DNA of 64,000 nucleotides, taken from contig NZ_NBYO01000002.1 of assembly GCF_002238045.1 (NCBI RefSeq), positions 372,001 to 436,000 on the forward strand, read 5' to 3'. Made by a program: the position numbers and the translations under genes. The notes beneath the pieces are model-generated. The model was not told where the DNA came from and ran no database searches. It saw only the letters and a program-made list of their open reading frames with translations. Source of the stretch: Notoacmeibacter marinus. Lineage in GTDB: Bacteria > Pseudomonadota > Alphaproteobacteria > Rhizobiales > Rhizobiaceae. This document shows positions 1 through 7,542 of the stretch, piece after piece. Position 1 is the stretch's first letter, and each line of letters begins with the position of its first letter.

Positions 1-42
1 ACTGCAAGTATGGCAGCCGCCGGTCTGTAACAAGGGATAGGG

Positions 43-219
43 ATGTTTTTGCAAATGAAAGAGCCGGCTCCAACGGAGCAGAACAGCGATATTTCACAGA
101 AACTGCGCTCACTCTACGAAGCCGTGCAAGAAGAAGCGATTCCAGACAAATTCCTGGATCTTCTGGAGAAATTGGATCAAGCGGAGCAGGCGTCTCGGAG
201 TACGTCCGATGACCACTGA
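43..219 (+). CDS. nepR: NepR anti-sigma factor
   Basis: Small 58-residue protein not covered by longer open frames. It reads from ATG 43, with AAGGG/AGGG just upstream, to TGA 217-219. The core LRSLYEAVQEEAIPDKF followed by LDLLEKLD is the NepR signature of two short amphipathic helices. In the alphaproteobacterial general stress response NepR holds the sigma factor EcfG inactive until phosphorylated PhyR captures it. The gene overlaps the ecfG start by 11 nt, implying translational coupling and balanced anti-sigma and sigma synthesis. PhyR is not in the window; in related genomes it often lies next to this pair, so it may be just outside the left edge. Confidence 0.9.
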   Translation: MFLQMKEPAPTEQNSDISQKLRSLYEAVQEEAIPDKFLDLLEKLDQAEQASRSTSDDH

Positions 220-805
220 TAAGGCAAAGAACAAGACCGGCGCTGAGGAATCCGTTTCGGAAAGTTCCGCCTTCAAGCGCGACTTGCTCGCCACGCTTCC
301 CAGTCTCAGAGCCTTTGCGATTTCGCTGATCGGTCGGCACGACAAGGCCGACGACCTGGTTCAGGAAACCATCATGAAGGCTTGGGCCAAGCAGGAAAGC
401 TTCGAGGCCGGAACGAATATCAAGGCCTGGCTTTTCACGATCCTGCGCAATGAATTCTACAGCCAGATGCGCAAGCGCGGTCGCGAAATTCAGGATAGCG
501 AAGGCACCTATACCGAGAGCCTTTCGACCCATCCGGAGCAGTATGGTTCACTGGATCTGAAGGATTTCCGCAAAGCTCTGGACCAGTTGCCCGCCGATCA
601 GCGCGAAGCAATCATCCTGATTGGCGCTTCCGGCTTCGCTTACGAAGAGGCGGCGGAAATCTGTGGCTGCGCGGTGGGCACGATAAAGAGCCGTGTCAGC
701 CGCGCGCGAACACGCCTTCAGGAGATGCTAGGCGTCGCCGGCGAAGGGGATTACGGGCCGGACGCCGGCAATGCGGCAGTGACATCCCGGGCTTTCATTC
801 ACTAA
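209..805 (+). CDS. ecfG: ECF sigma factor EcfG (general stress response, ECF15)
   Basis: A 198-residue sigma factor with region 2 at about residues 23-90 (RDLLATLPSLRAFAISLIG, then DKADDLVQETIMKAWA) and region 4 at about 118-176 (LDQLPADQREAIILIGASG, then AVGTIKSRVSRAR). The opening motif before region 2 is typical of the EcfG/ECF15 group. It directs RNA polymerase to GGAAC-N16/17-CGTT promoters; two such sites lie 3-4 kb downstream (3108-3133 and 4437-4461). GGAG lies 8 nt before ATG 209, inside nepR. The tail after residue 176 is short and variable. The assignment is secure from the nepR neighbour and the motifs. Confidence 0.93.
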   Translation: MTTDKAKNKTGAEESVSESSAFKRDLLATLPSLRAFAISLIGRHDKADDLVQETIMKAWAKQESFEAGTNIKAWLFTILRNEFYSQMRKRGREIQDSEGTYTESLSTHPEQYGSLDLKDFRKALDQLPADQREAIILIGASGFAYEEAAEICGCAVGTIKSRVSRARTRLQEMLGVAGEGDYGPDAGNAAVTSRAFIH

Positions 806-897
806 GCGAAGCCAGATAATACGGTCAGGTCTCGAACGGGATGGCTTTTCGAAGCTGTCCCGTTTGCGATCAGGCGTCAGATTGCGAGGGTTGCCAG

Positions 898-1839
898 ATG
901 AAGACGATTGCGGTGCTCAATGTCGATGGCGGTACGTTGCGAACCACCGATCTTGACGCATTCTCGGACCATCTGCGTCGCGCGTTCGAAAAGCAGGGCC
1001 ATGAGATCGAGGTCCGGCGGGTTCGCGGGGCCGAAATTACCGAGGCCCTGCAAAGCGCGGCGGATGAGTGCGAGGTTATGGTGGTGGGCGGCGGGGATGG
1101 AACCGTTTCGGCTGCTGCTGGCATCGCCTGGCACCAGGGGCGAGTTTTAGGCGTTCTGCCCGCTGGCACGATGAATTTGTTCGCGCGGTCGCTTGGCCTT
1201 CCTCTCGATATCAACGAAGCGGCCACGGCGCTCGCTCAGATGAACATCCGTCCGAGCGATATTGCGGATATGGACGGCAAAACCTTCGTTCATCAGTTTT
1301 CCGTTGGCCTTCAGCCACGTATCGTCGCCAAGCGAAGCGAGATCGAATACAATTCCAGGATCGGAAAGATCATCGCTTCGACGCGCGCCGCGCTGGCTGT
1401 CTTTTTCCATCCGACCTGGTTCCGCGGGGAACTGACGGTGGACGGCCGCCGGATCAGGCAGGGCCGCTTTGCGGTGATTACCGTGACCAACAATCCATAT
1501 GGCGAAGGGCACATGCCCTATGCGGACAAGCTGACGACGGGACAGCTCGGTATCTATTGGAGCCGCCCGCTCAGTACGTTCGGGTCGATACGGCTGACGA
1601 AGGATCTGCTGTTCGGTTCCTGGAAGCGCAATCAGGATTTCCGGGAAGAGGCCGGGGATAGGGTCAAGCTGCGTTTCAAGGGCAAGCTCCATCATGTGAG
1701 CGCTTCACTCGACGGTGAATTGCTGGAACCGAACAACCCGACCGTGGTGACCATCCATCCGGGCGAACTCAGGGCGATTTTTTGCCCGCAGAGCGAAGCA
1801 GCCGATGCCAGCGACAAGGGTAGCGCTACCGCTGCCTGA
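898..1839 (+). CDS. Diacylglycerol/lipid kinase family protein (YegS/LCB5-like)
   Basis: A 313-residue protein with the DAGK catalytic domain. The nucleotide-binding motif GGGDGTV is at residues 64-70, followed by LGVLPAGTMNLFARSLGLP, and the C-terminal beta-sandwich half contains SASLDGELLEP. The family phosphorylates lipid-linked diacylglycerol or sphingoid-type alcohols with ATP; the substrate here is unknown. ATG 898 is preferred over an in-frame ATG at 841 because GAGGG lies 7 nt before it and the conserved fold begins at MKTIAVLN; the upstream stretch is Cys-rich and not family-like. It follows ecfG on the same strand by about 90 nt, so read-through from the stress sigma operon is possible but unproven. 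Confidence 0.8.
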   Translation: MKTIAVLNVDGGTLRTTDLDAFSDHLRRAFEKQGHEIEVRRVRGAEITEALQSAADECEVMVVGGGDGTVSAAAGIAWHQGRVLGVLPAGTMNLFARSLGLPLDINEAATALAQMNIRPSDIADMDGKTFVHQFSVGLQPRIVAKRSEIEYNSRIGKIIASTRAALAVFFHPTWFRGELTVDGRRIRQGRFAVITVTNNPYGEGHMPYADKLTTGQLGIYWSRPLSTFGSIRLTKDLLFGSWKRNQDFREEAGDRVKLRFKGKLHHVSASLDGELLEPNNPTVVTIHPGELRAIFCPQSEAADASDKGSATAA

Positions 1840-1860
1840 GATCGATCTCTTCTAACTGAC

Positions 1861-1894
1861 GAAAAAAAGGGCGCGGTTTCGTCACCGCGCCCCC
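1861..1894 (-). terminator. Intrinsic terminator of the 1922-3074 operon
   Basis: An 8-bp GC stem (1869-1876 with 1885-1892, loop tttcgtca) is followed, read on the minus strand, by seven T residues (A-run at 1862-1868). This is a classical Rho-independent terminator at the end of the minus-strand operon. The hairpin could also stop plus-strand transcription from the lipid-kinase gene, but no T-tract follows on that side. Confidence 0.85.
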
Positions 1895-1921
1895 ATGATT
1901 TCTGCCAGTATATTAAGTGGC

Positions 1922-2269
1922 TCAGTTCTGTTCGCGGCTTTCCGCCGGTTCCAACTGACCCGTTGTTCCGCCAGGCGCCGTTTCCAGCGTCTCGCCATCG
2001 GTAGCCGCATCCGGTGCAATAGCGGGCTCTTCGATGGTTGGTGACGGCGGCTTGTCGTCAAGCGTCTGGTCTTTCAGATCGTTATCATCGGAAACATTGG
2101 CGTTCTCGGAGGCGACCGGGCTGCCATCGTCCGGAGAGATCGTTTCTCCGTAGATTCCCACGAAAAACCATGCGACAAGAGCCAGCGCGATACTGATAAC
2201 CATGACAATCAGTATCGGACGTCCTCGTCGACCCTGACGTGCTTCGGTCGGTGTCATCTTTTCAGACAT
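1922..2269 (-). CDS. Small single-pass membrane protein, last gene of stress operon
   Basis: A protein of about 115 residues. It has a basic N-terminus (RQGRRGRP), one membrane helix at about residues 20-42 (ILIVMVISIALALVAWFFV) and a long acidic, Pro/Thr-rich tail predicted to face the periplasm. No recognisable domain. The start chosen is the second of two consecutive ATGs (2269), 6 nt after GAGG; an upstream TTG at 2281 is in frame but would contain the ribosome binding site. It ends the three-gene unit with the YqjE- and YqjD-like genes, so I infer control by EcfG. Function unknown. Confidence 0.6.
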   Translation of the reverse strand: MSEKMTPTEARQGRRGRPILIVMVISIALALVAWFFVGIYGETISPDDGSPVASENANVSDDNDLKDQTLDDKPPSPTIEEPAIAPDAATDGETLETAPGGTTGQLEPAESREQN

Positions 2270-2311
2270 CATAATCCTCAATAACCAATAATCTCTCCGC
2301 CACCGGGATGC

Positions 2312-2749
2312 TTAACGATCCCGGCGGAACGGTCCCATTTCGAAATAGCGCGCAGCAAGAAAAGCGCTACCCGCAGCAGCGGTCAGCCCCAATAGAATAC
2401 GTGACTTGACGATGACCGGCACGAGCGGAACGGCTGCCCCCACCATCGCCGACTGACGCGCAGCGCGCTGGGCCTTGCGCCGTCGGCGAGCGGACGCGTT
2501 CATCAGCGAAGCGGTAAGGACCACGATAAGGGCCAGAACGATCAACGCCCCTGCAATGGCGAGTGCCGCTGTTACCGGGCCGTATATCTGCCCGATGTAA
2601 ACAATGGCCGCTGTCAGGAACGACGCCAGAGCCAGAAGTCCCAGGACACCGGCAATTGCATAAGCAACGCCAAGCCGCTTCGCACGGTCGAGGCGAACAC
2701 TGAGCTCTTCGGTCGAAAGGCTGGCGAGAAGAGCAAGGAAAGATCCCAT
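2312..2749 (-). CDS. YqjE-like / Holin-X family inner membrane protein
   Basis: A 145-residue protein with two strongly hydrophobic segments (about residues 27-50 and 58-82), a basic cluster (ARRRRKAQRAARQ) and a third hydrophobic stretch near 115-133. This resembles the Holin-X (PF07332)/YqjE group of small inner membrane proteins, not phage lysis proteins. It lies 7 nt after the DUF883 gene, the same order as the enterobacterial yqjD-yqjE pair, which supports the assignment. GGAG precedes ATG 2749. The molecular role of the family is not established; stress-linked envelope function is inferred from the EcfG promoter. Confidence 0.6.
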   Translation of the reverse strand: MGSFLALLASLSTEELSVRLDRAKRLGVAYAIAGVLGLLALASFLTAAIVYIGQIYGPVTAALAIAGALIVLALIVVLTASLMNASARRRRKAQRAARQSAMVGAAVPLVPVIVKSRILLGLTAAAGSAFLAARYFEMGPFRRDR

Positions 2750-2756
2750 GGGCCGG

Positions 2757-3074
2757 TCAGCTCCGCCAGATCACACCAACGAGAAAGCCGACACCCGCCG
2801 CAATGCCGAGAGCCTGCAACGGGTTTTCCCGAACCCGCTCTTTGATCTCTTCTTCTTTGACCCGCAATTGATCGGAAATCTCGTCACGTTTGCCGTATGC
2901 ACGGCCCTGCAGGTCACGAGCCGTTGCAGCACCAACCGATTTCAGCGTCTCAGTCAGTGAAGCGACGTCGGCGCGAAGCTGCGCAATTTCTTTTTCGACA
3001 TCGCCAGTCGTCGCGGGCGCGTGTGCGGGCTTCTTGGTGGTCGATGAGGTCGAGCCGCCAGTCGTGTTGGCCAT
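2757..3074 (-). CDS. DUF883 (YqjD/ElaB-like) tail-anchored protein
   Basis: A 105-residue protein with a Thr/Ser/Lys-rich start, an amphipathic coiled-coil-like middle (EIAQLRADVASLTETLK, then DEISDQLRVKEEEIKERV), the conserved REN-PLQALGIAAGVGFLVGVIW C-terminus and a terminal membrane anchor. E. coli members tether ribosomes to the inner membrane in stationary phase. ATG 3074 is chosen because GGAG lies 9 nt upstream; the frame stays open further upstream but that part is the leader and overlaps the promoter. It is the first gene of the 1922-3074 operon behind an EcfG promoter at 3108-3133. Confidence 0.8.
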   Translation of the reverse strand: MANTTGGSTSSTTKKPAHAPATTGDVEKEIAQLRADVASLTETLKSVGAATARDLQGRAYGKRDEISDQLRVKEEEIKERVRENPLQALGIAAGVGFLVGVIWRS

Positions 3075-3107
3075 GGAAACAGTCTCCTTCTTTTTTTCCC
3101 ATTGGTG

Positions 3108-3133
3108 AACGGAGAGGCGAGCGCTGGGGTTCC
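3108..3133 (-). promoter_or_regulatory. EcfG-dependent promoter (GGAAC-N17-CGTT)
   Basis: Read on the minus strand, GGAAC (3133-3129) is followed by 17 nt and CGTT (3111-3108). Both boxes match the EcfG/ECF15 consensus exactly with an allowed spacer. The predicted start of transcription is near 3100, about 25 nt before the DUF883 start codon. Confidence 0.8.
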
Positions 3134-3157
3134 CGCCATTCTCTTTGATAGCAAGGA

Positions 3158-3184
3158 AAGAGCCGGCCACGAATGGCCGGCTCT
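3158..3184 (-). terminator. Hairpin terminator after the PRC-barrel gene
   Basis: A perfect 11-bp inverted repeat (3159-3169 with 3174-3184, loop CGAA) lies 32 nt after the stop codon of the PRC-barrel gene. On the minus strand it is followed by TTTCCTT, a weak T-tract. It separates the PRC-barrel transcript from the EcfG promoter of the next operon. Confidence 0.7.
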
Positions 3185-3215
3185 CCCAATCCACATTGTT
3201 TGGTCGAAACCGAAC

Positions 3216-4349
3216 TTACTTCAGAACGACGCTGTCGGGATTGGCTTCATATTCTTCCTGCGAATATTCGGCCTGCTGGTCGAGCTGCTCCTCGGTGAAC
3301 TTGGTGAAGATCGCATAGTCGTCCGACTCGGCCTGCTTCATCAATTCGATTGCATCGGGAGAAATGGCGACCGGCTTTTCGCCAATACCCAGGAAGCCAC
3401 CGACGTCGATGATGTAGGCTTCGATGGACTTGTCATCGCCAAGGATCACATCGCCGATTTCGCCGAGATTTTCCTCACTCTGGCCATAGACCGTCGTGCC
3501 GATCAACTGCTCGACGGACACCGATTCCATGTCGGCCGGCTGCATGCTTTCACGAAGGCTTGGCTGCTCAGCCATGGCCTGCTGTTCGGTTGCTGCAGGC
3601 TCGCCATCGGCGGGAACAACCGGGACGGTCGCATCCTGGCCCTGCTCGGCCATTTGCTCACCCTCCTGCTCGACTTCGGCAGCCGCCTCTTCGGTTTCCT
3701 GCTCGGCTTCGTTCGCCGTCGCATCGGCAGCCTGCTCAGTCTCGGTTGCGGCAGTCTCGGCAGCCTGCTCGGTTTCCATCGCCGCGGTCTCAGCAGCCTG
3801 CTCAGTTTCCTGACCGGCTTCCTCAGCCATCGGCTCAGCTTCTTCCGCACCTTCAGCGGCCTCGCCTTCGGCTTCGGTCATTGCTGCTTCCGGCTGTTCC
3901 GGCGCCAGCATATCGGCATCGAACTCGGCCATCTGATTCAGCTCTTCGCTTGTAGCGTCGGAGACGATCCACTGCTCCCCGTCTTTCATCTCCATGCTGA
4001 GGCGATCGAACGGTAGCGCGACTGATTTGTCACCGATACCAAGGAAGCCGCCAACCGATACGACGACGGCGTCGACTTTGCCGCTCTTGTCCAGAACAAC
4101 ATCCTCCACATCGCCAATGGCTTCGGCATCGTCATTCGTGGATGTGTAGACAGTCTTGCCAATGAAGGTCGAGGCAAGCATGTCTTCTTCATTGATGTCG
4201 GAGCTCATGGAGTCGGAAGACGCTTCCATCGTCGTCGTGGAAGAGGCCTCCATCTCCTTGGCCTTGTCCTGTTCGGTAGCGTCCTGAGCCATCACCGGAG
4301 CGGTCATGAGCGCGGCAATAGCGGTGGTTGCAAACATCTTGCGAAGCAT
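3216..4349 (-). CDS. Exported protein with two PRC-barrel domains and an acidic repeat linker
   Basis: A 377-residue protein. Residues 1-21 form a signal peptide ending APVMA-Q. PRC-barrel domain 1 spans about 55-145 (FIGKTVYTSTNDDAEAIGD, GGFLGIGDKSVALP) and domain 2 about 274-365 (LIGTTVYGQSEENLGEIGD, GGFLGIGEKPVAI). Residues 150-245 between them are almost pure Glu/Ala/Thr with 11-residue repeats. Twin PRC-barrel exported proteins are common in Hyphomicrobiales and often stress-induced; the biochemical role is unknown, possibly envelope or adhesion related. AGGAGG precedes ATG 4349 and an EcfG promoter lies about 90 nt upstream. The strongly acidic composition suggests salt or desiccation adaptation, an inference only. 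Confidence 0.8.
   Translation of the reverse strand: MLRKMFATTAIAALMTAPVMAQDATEQDKAKEMEASSTTTMEASSDSMSSDINEEDMLASTFIGKTVYTSTNDDAEAIGDVEDVVLDKSGKVDAVVVSVGGFLGIGDKSVALPFDRLSMEMKDGEQWIVSDATSEELNQMAEFDADMLAPEQPEAAMTEAEGEAAEGAEEAEPMAEEAGQETEQAAETAAMETEQAAETAATETEQAADATANEAEQETEEAAAEVEQEGEQMAEQGQDATVPVVPADGEPAATEQQAMAEQPSLRESMQPADMESVSVEQLIGTTVYGQSEENLGEIGDVILGDDKSIEAYIIDVGGFLGIGEKPVAISPDAIELMKQAESDDYAIFTKFTEEQLDQQAEYSQEEYEANPDSVVLK
3657..3809 (-). repeat. 33-nt tandem repeats encoding ETEQAAETAA-type units
   Basis: Within the PRC-barrel gene, residues 181-231 consist of about four to five degenerate 11-residue units (ETEQAAETAAM, ETEQAAETAAT, ETEQAADATAN, EAEQETEEAAA). They are recognisable in the DNA as repeated cagcctgctcggt-like blocks. 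Such an array may vary in copy number between strains. Confidence 0.75.
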
Positions 4350-4436
4350 AAATACCTCCTAATTTCAATGCGGTCGTCGGGGCATGCGATCCGCCCCTTC
4401 GGTTTTGAATATGGAATAATCGACCGTTGCCCTGAT

Positions 4437-4461
4437 AACGTAAGACCCAATTCAAGGTTCC
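4437..4461 (-). promoter_or_regulatory. EcfG-dependent promoter (GGAAC-N16-CGTT)
   Basis: Minus strand GGAAC (4461-4457), 16-nt spacer, CGTT (4440-4437): an exact match to the general-stress promoter consensus. The predicted start of transcription, near 4430, leaves an approximately 80-nt leader before the PRC-barrel ATG at 4349. It lies between the PRC-barrel gene and the HWE kinase stop codon. Confidence 0.82.
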
Positions 4462-4475
4462 AAGGCAGAACGATT

Positions 4476-6011
4476 TCAACCAGAATAAATTCCACCGGCG
4501 CGGTGCGGCCTGTTCAGCGGCATCGCGATATGTGCGTGGACCCCGGCTGGCGTCTGCTCAACATCAACGGTCGCGCCGATTACCTTGTCCAGACTACGCT
4601 TGATGAGGAGCAGTCCAAAGCCGGTCTCTTCCAGGCAAGCCACTGCCGCGCTACTTTCGCGCCAATCGATGCAGATCGTCTCGGCTTCTTCGTGGTCGGG
4701 CCGCCGAACGATATCTGTCTGAACGGCGACCGAGCCCTCACCGTCGGCGAGCGCCCCGTGACGCAGAGCATTCGTGGTCAGTTCATGAACGATCAGGGCG
4801 AGGCCAACGGACTCTTCCGCACCGATCGTGGCTGAATTGCCGGAAATGGCGACCCTGTGCCGTTTCTCGCCGAGGAGTGGATCCATCTGTTGGTGCAACA
4901 GTTCATGGACCTCGACCGCGTCCCAATCCTGCTCCGTCAGAAGGTGATGGGCGTTGGACAGCGCCTGAAGCCGCCCCGAAAATGCGGCGTTGAACTCTTC
5001 GGCGCTGGCGGACCTGCGCATGGTCTGTCCGGCGAGGCTCTGCAGCATGGCCAGCGTGTTGCGCACCCGGTGATTTAGTTCACGCAGGAGCTGACGCCGT
5101 TTTTCATCGGCCAATTGCCGATCGGTTACGTCGATGGCAACACCGTAAACGATCTGTTGATTCGGGGCCTGATCGGGCAGATCCAGAACCCGACCGAAAA
5201 GGCTGACCGTTCGCTCGTTCAGCAAGGGCGCTTCGACGGAGAATTCTCTGTCGTCGTCCAGGCTGTTGGCGATGGATTTAATCAACGCGCTCCGATGCGC
5301 AGGCTTCATCGCAGTTTCAACATCTGCGATGGCTAGGTCAGTGTCTTCGCCGACATCCAGCATGCGGCGAAACAGCCGATCCGCTTCCACCGTGTTGGTC
5401 TCCCGGTTCCAGGTCCAGGTCGCAACCCGAGCTGCGCGCAGCGCCAGATCGTGGCGACGCTGGCTACGCACCAGATTGAGCGTCATCTGTGCGGCACGCA
5501 ACTCCGCTTCCTTGCTGGCGATCAGGGCGCTCGCAACCTGCGAAAGTCGCTCCATGATCGCCCCGATGCGATGGGGCTGCTCCTCTCGCGGTGCACGGTC
5601 TGCGACGCACAGCGTTCCCACCAGTTCGCCTTCGATCAAAACCGGAAAACCGGCGTAGAACCGCAGATTGAGCGTACGGTTGAGCAATGGACTGTCCTGG
5701 AAGCGGTGGTCCTTCGCAAGGTCGGGAATGATAAGGGGCCCGATCTCATCGTCACCCATCCCATGCACGAAGATGGACTGCTCGATCGGCACATTCTGGC
5801 AGTCCATGCCGTAGCAGCCGACCAACCTTTGATGATCGGCGTGAATGAACGAGAAGAAGCCGTAACAGGTATTCAGCGCCAGTGCGGCCGCCTCGCAAAG
5901 GGCGGCCAGATCGGAATCATCGTTGCGAATTGCGGGGGTGCGGCGGCTGACAACATCGAGCCGCATCGTGTCGTTCAAGCGATCGATCACCCGCGCTGAC
6001 AAGGGTTGCAT
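4476..6011 (-). CDS. GAF-PAS HWE-family sensor histidine kinase
   Basis: A cytoplasmic 511-residue kinase with no membrane segment. A GAF domain (about 35-165, with FYAGFPVLIEGELVGTLCV) is followed by a PAS/PAC domain (about 185-300) and the HWE kinase core. The phosphoacceptor His314 is in ELNHRVRNTLAMLQSL, the N-box in LALIVHELTTNALRHGAL, the family WxE motif in IDWRES, and the G-box in GFGLLLIKRSL. HWE/HisKA2 kinases commonly phosphorylate PhyR, the anti-anti-sigma factor acting on NepR, so this is a candidate input for the adjacent stress system. ATG 6011 is preferred, with GGAG 12 nt upstream; an in-frame extension to 6056 looks unlike protein. Confidence 0.85.
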   Translation of the reverse strand: MQPLSARVIDRLNDTMRLDVVSRRTPAIRNDDSDLAALCEAAALALNTCYGFFSFIHADHQRLVGCYGMDCQNVPIEQSIFVHGMGDDEIGPLIIPDLAKDHRFQDSPLLNRTLNLRFYAGFPVLIEGELVGTLCVADRAPREEQPHRIGAIMERLSQVASALIASKEAELRAAQMTLNLVRSQRRHDLALRAARVATWTWNRETNTVEADRLFRRMLDVGEDTDLAIADVETAMKPAHRSALIKSIANSLDDDREFSVEAPLLNERTVSLFGRVLDLPDQAPNQQIVYGVAIDVTDRQLADEKRRQLLRELNHRVRNTLAMLQSLAGQTMRRSASAEEFNAAFSGRLQALSNAHHLLTEQDWDAVEVHELLHQQMDPLLGEKRHRVAISGNSATIGAEESVGLALIVHELTTNALRHGALADGEGSVAVQTDIVRRPDHEEAETICIDWRESSAAVACLEETGFGLLLIKRSLDKVIGATVDVEQTPAGVHAHIAMPLNRPHRAGGIYSG

Positions 6012-6354
6012 GACTACGCTGTACTCCTTTGGGCCGGCGGCGGCCCAATGTTTCACTCGCCTTCGAATGAAAGGACCAGGCTATCGGCGCAGACCGCGAA
6101 CCGAACGAACCGCAATGACCGCCGAAGAGCGGTGCGGCTGGAGTCGTGATAAAGGCAAGCCGAACGTGTCCTTTCATGAAACACTAGGCTGCAATGTACG
6201 GATGCGAAAATCGTTCCGTTGCCATTTGCCCAGTCGCTTTGCTTCTGACGCGTTGTTCGACAATTATTCCTCCTCACATCCGGGGCAAACCCGTCGCGGA
6301 AAAGCCGCCTGCCTTGCAGATTCCCCTGTGGCCGTTCTGCAATTCGTTCGCCGG
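6012..6354. other. Divergent intergenic region, no gene seen
   Basis: About 340 nt between the divergent HWE kinase and MBL-fold genes. I see no EcfG-type promoter pair, no convincing small ORF with a ribosome binding site, and no tRNA. A frame stays open through it on the plus strand but has atypical composition (Arg/Ser/Cys-rich) and is not counted as coding. It presumably carries the two divergent promoters. Confidence 0.5.
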
Positions 6355-7473
6355 ATGGCCGACATGTCCTATTTCGCTGCGCAAAGAGACACGAGCACGA
6401 ATGGAAGTTGCGTGAGATCGACCAGACGAAAGGTTCTCCTGGCTGGAGCAGGAGCGGTGCTGGCCGGCGCCTTCGGGTGGGGCGCAGCGCGGCCCAACCC
6501 TTATTATGACGGTCCACAATCCGACCATTTCGACGGCGAGCGCTTCTTCAATCCGGGAAGCCCGATGCGGACGAACCTGATCGATTTCATCCAGATGCGA
6601 CTGACCAATGAAAGCGCGGAGTGGCCACAGTCTTTTCCATCCGGTGAAAAGGATCGCCCACCTCCCCGAGTGGGCGGCAGGGACCTGCGCGTATCGTTCG
6701 TCGGTCATGCCACGTTCCTGATCCAGCTCGCCGGGTTGAACATCCTGACTGACCCGGTCTTGTCCGAGCGGGCTTCGCCGATTTCATATACTGGCCCGAA
6801 GCGGGTGAACGATCCGGGAATCGCATTTGACGATCTGCCCAAGATCGATGTGGTTCTGCTCTCGCACAATCACTACGATCACATGGACGAAACCACGATC
6901 AAACGTCTGGTCGCGCGTGACCGTCCCCGATTCATTGTACCGCTCGGCAATGACACCATCCTGCGCGCATTCGCCACGGATATCGATGTTTCCGCTTTCG
7001 ATTGGGGCGACGAAACGGACGTATCGCCTGACGTCGCCATTCGGCTTCATCAGGCGCATCACTGGTCGGCGCGCGGCGTAAGAGACCGGCGAATGGCGTT
7101 ATGGGCCGCGTTCTCGCTGCGGACGCCGGCTGGCAATATCTACTTCGCCGGGGATACCGGTTATGCCGATGGCAGCCACTTCCGCGCGGCGCGTGATGGA
7201 GCCGGTCCGTTCCGGCTCGCCCTGCTACCCATCGGCGCCTATGATCCGCGCTGGTTCATGTCTTACTCCCATCAGGACCCGGAAGAAGCGGTGGCCGCTT
7301 TTGGTGATCTCGAAGCCGAGAACGCCATCGCTTATCATTGGGGAACGTTCAAACTGACGGGCGAGCCGATCGATGAACCTCCTGCCCTGCTTGCCGAAGC
7401 CCTGCAGGCCCGCGACATCGATCCGAAGCGTTTTGTGGCGCCGCGACCCGGGGAAACATGGAAAGCATCCTGA
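6355..7473 (+). CDS. MBL-fold hydrolase, NAPE-PLD/UlaG-like, probably Tat-exported
   Basis: A protein of about 372 residues. The metallo-beta-lactamase motif HNHYDHMDE, an AGDTGY metal-ligand segment and a terminal YHWGTF identify a NAPE-phospholipase-D-like or UlaG-like metal-dependent hydrolase. The N-terminus contains STRRKVLLAGAGAVLAGAFG, a likely Tat signal. The start is uncertain: ATG 6355 and ATG 6364 lack a clear ribosome binding site, while GTG 6412 has GGAAG 4 nt before it and would begin directly at the twin-arginine region. The substrate is unknown; related enzymes act on phospholipids or lactones. It is followed 69 nt later by the ArsR-type regulator. Confidence 0.75.
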   Translation: MADMSYFAAQRDTSTNGSCVRSTRRKVLLAGAGAVLAGAFGWGAARPNPYYDGPQSDHFDGERFFNPGSPMRTNLIDFIQMRLTNESAEWPQSFPSGEKDRPPPRVGGRDLRVSFVGHATFLIQLAGLNILTDPVLSERASPISYTGPKRVNDPGIAFDDLPKIDVVLLSHNHYDHMDETTIKRLVARDRPRFIVPLGNDTILRAFATDIDVSAFDWGDETDVSPDVAIRLHQAHHWSARGVRDRRMALWAAFSLRTPAGNIYFAGDTGYADGSHFRAARDGAGPFRLALLPIGAYDPRWFMSYSHQDPEEAVAAFGDLEAENAIAYHWGTFKLTGEPIDEPPALLAEALQARDIDPKRFVAPRPGETWKAS

Positions 7474-7542
7474 CAGTGACTGGCACCTTTCGAAGAGTGC
7501 CGGTATAGTTCCTTACTTTATGTGCCCTGATACGGTTGCCCT

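Noticed and set aside
1-42. Possible end of an upstream gene (frame ending TAA at 28-30)
   Set aside because: Too short to tell coding from leader sequence; phyR or a promoter could lie to the left but nothing is supportable within the window.
841-897. Upstream in-frame start for the lipid-kinase gene giving a Cys-rich N-terminus
   Set aside because: ATG 898 has a better ribosome binding site and matches where the conserved fold begins.
5923-6354. N-terminal extension of the MBL-fold gene back into the HWE kinase gene
   Set aside because: The extension overlaps the kinase coding sequence, has atypical composition and no family similarity; a start at 6355 or later fits the Tat-like signal.
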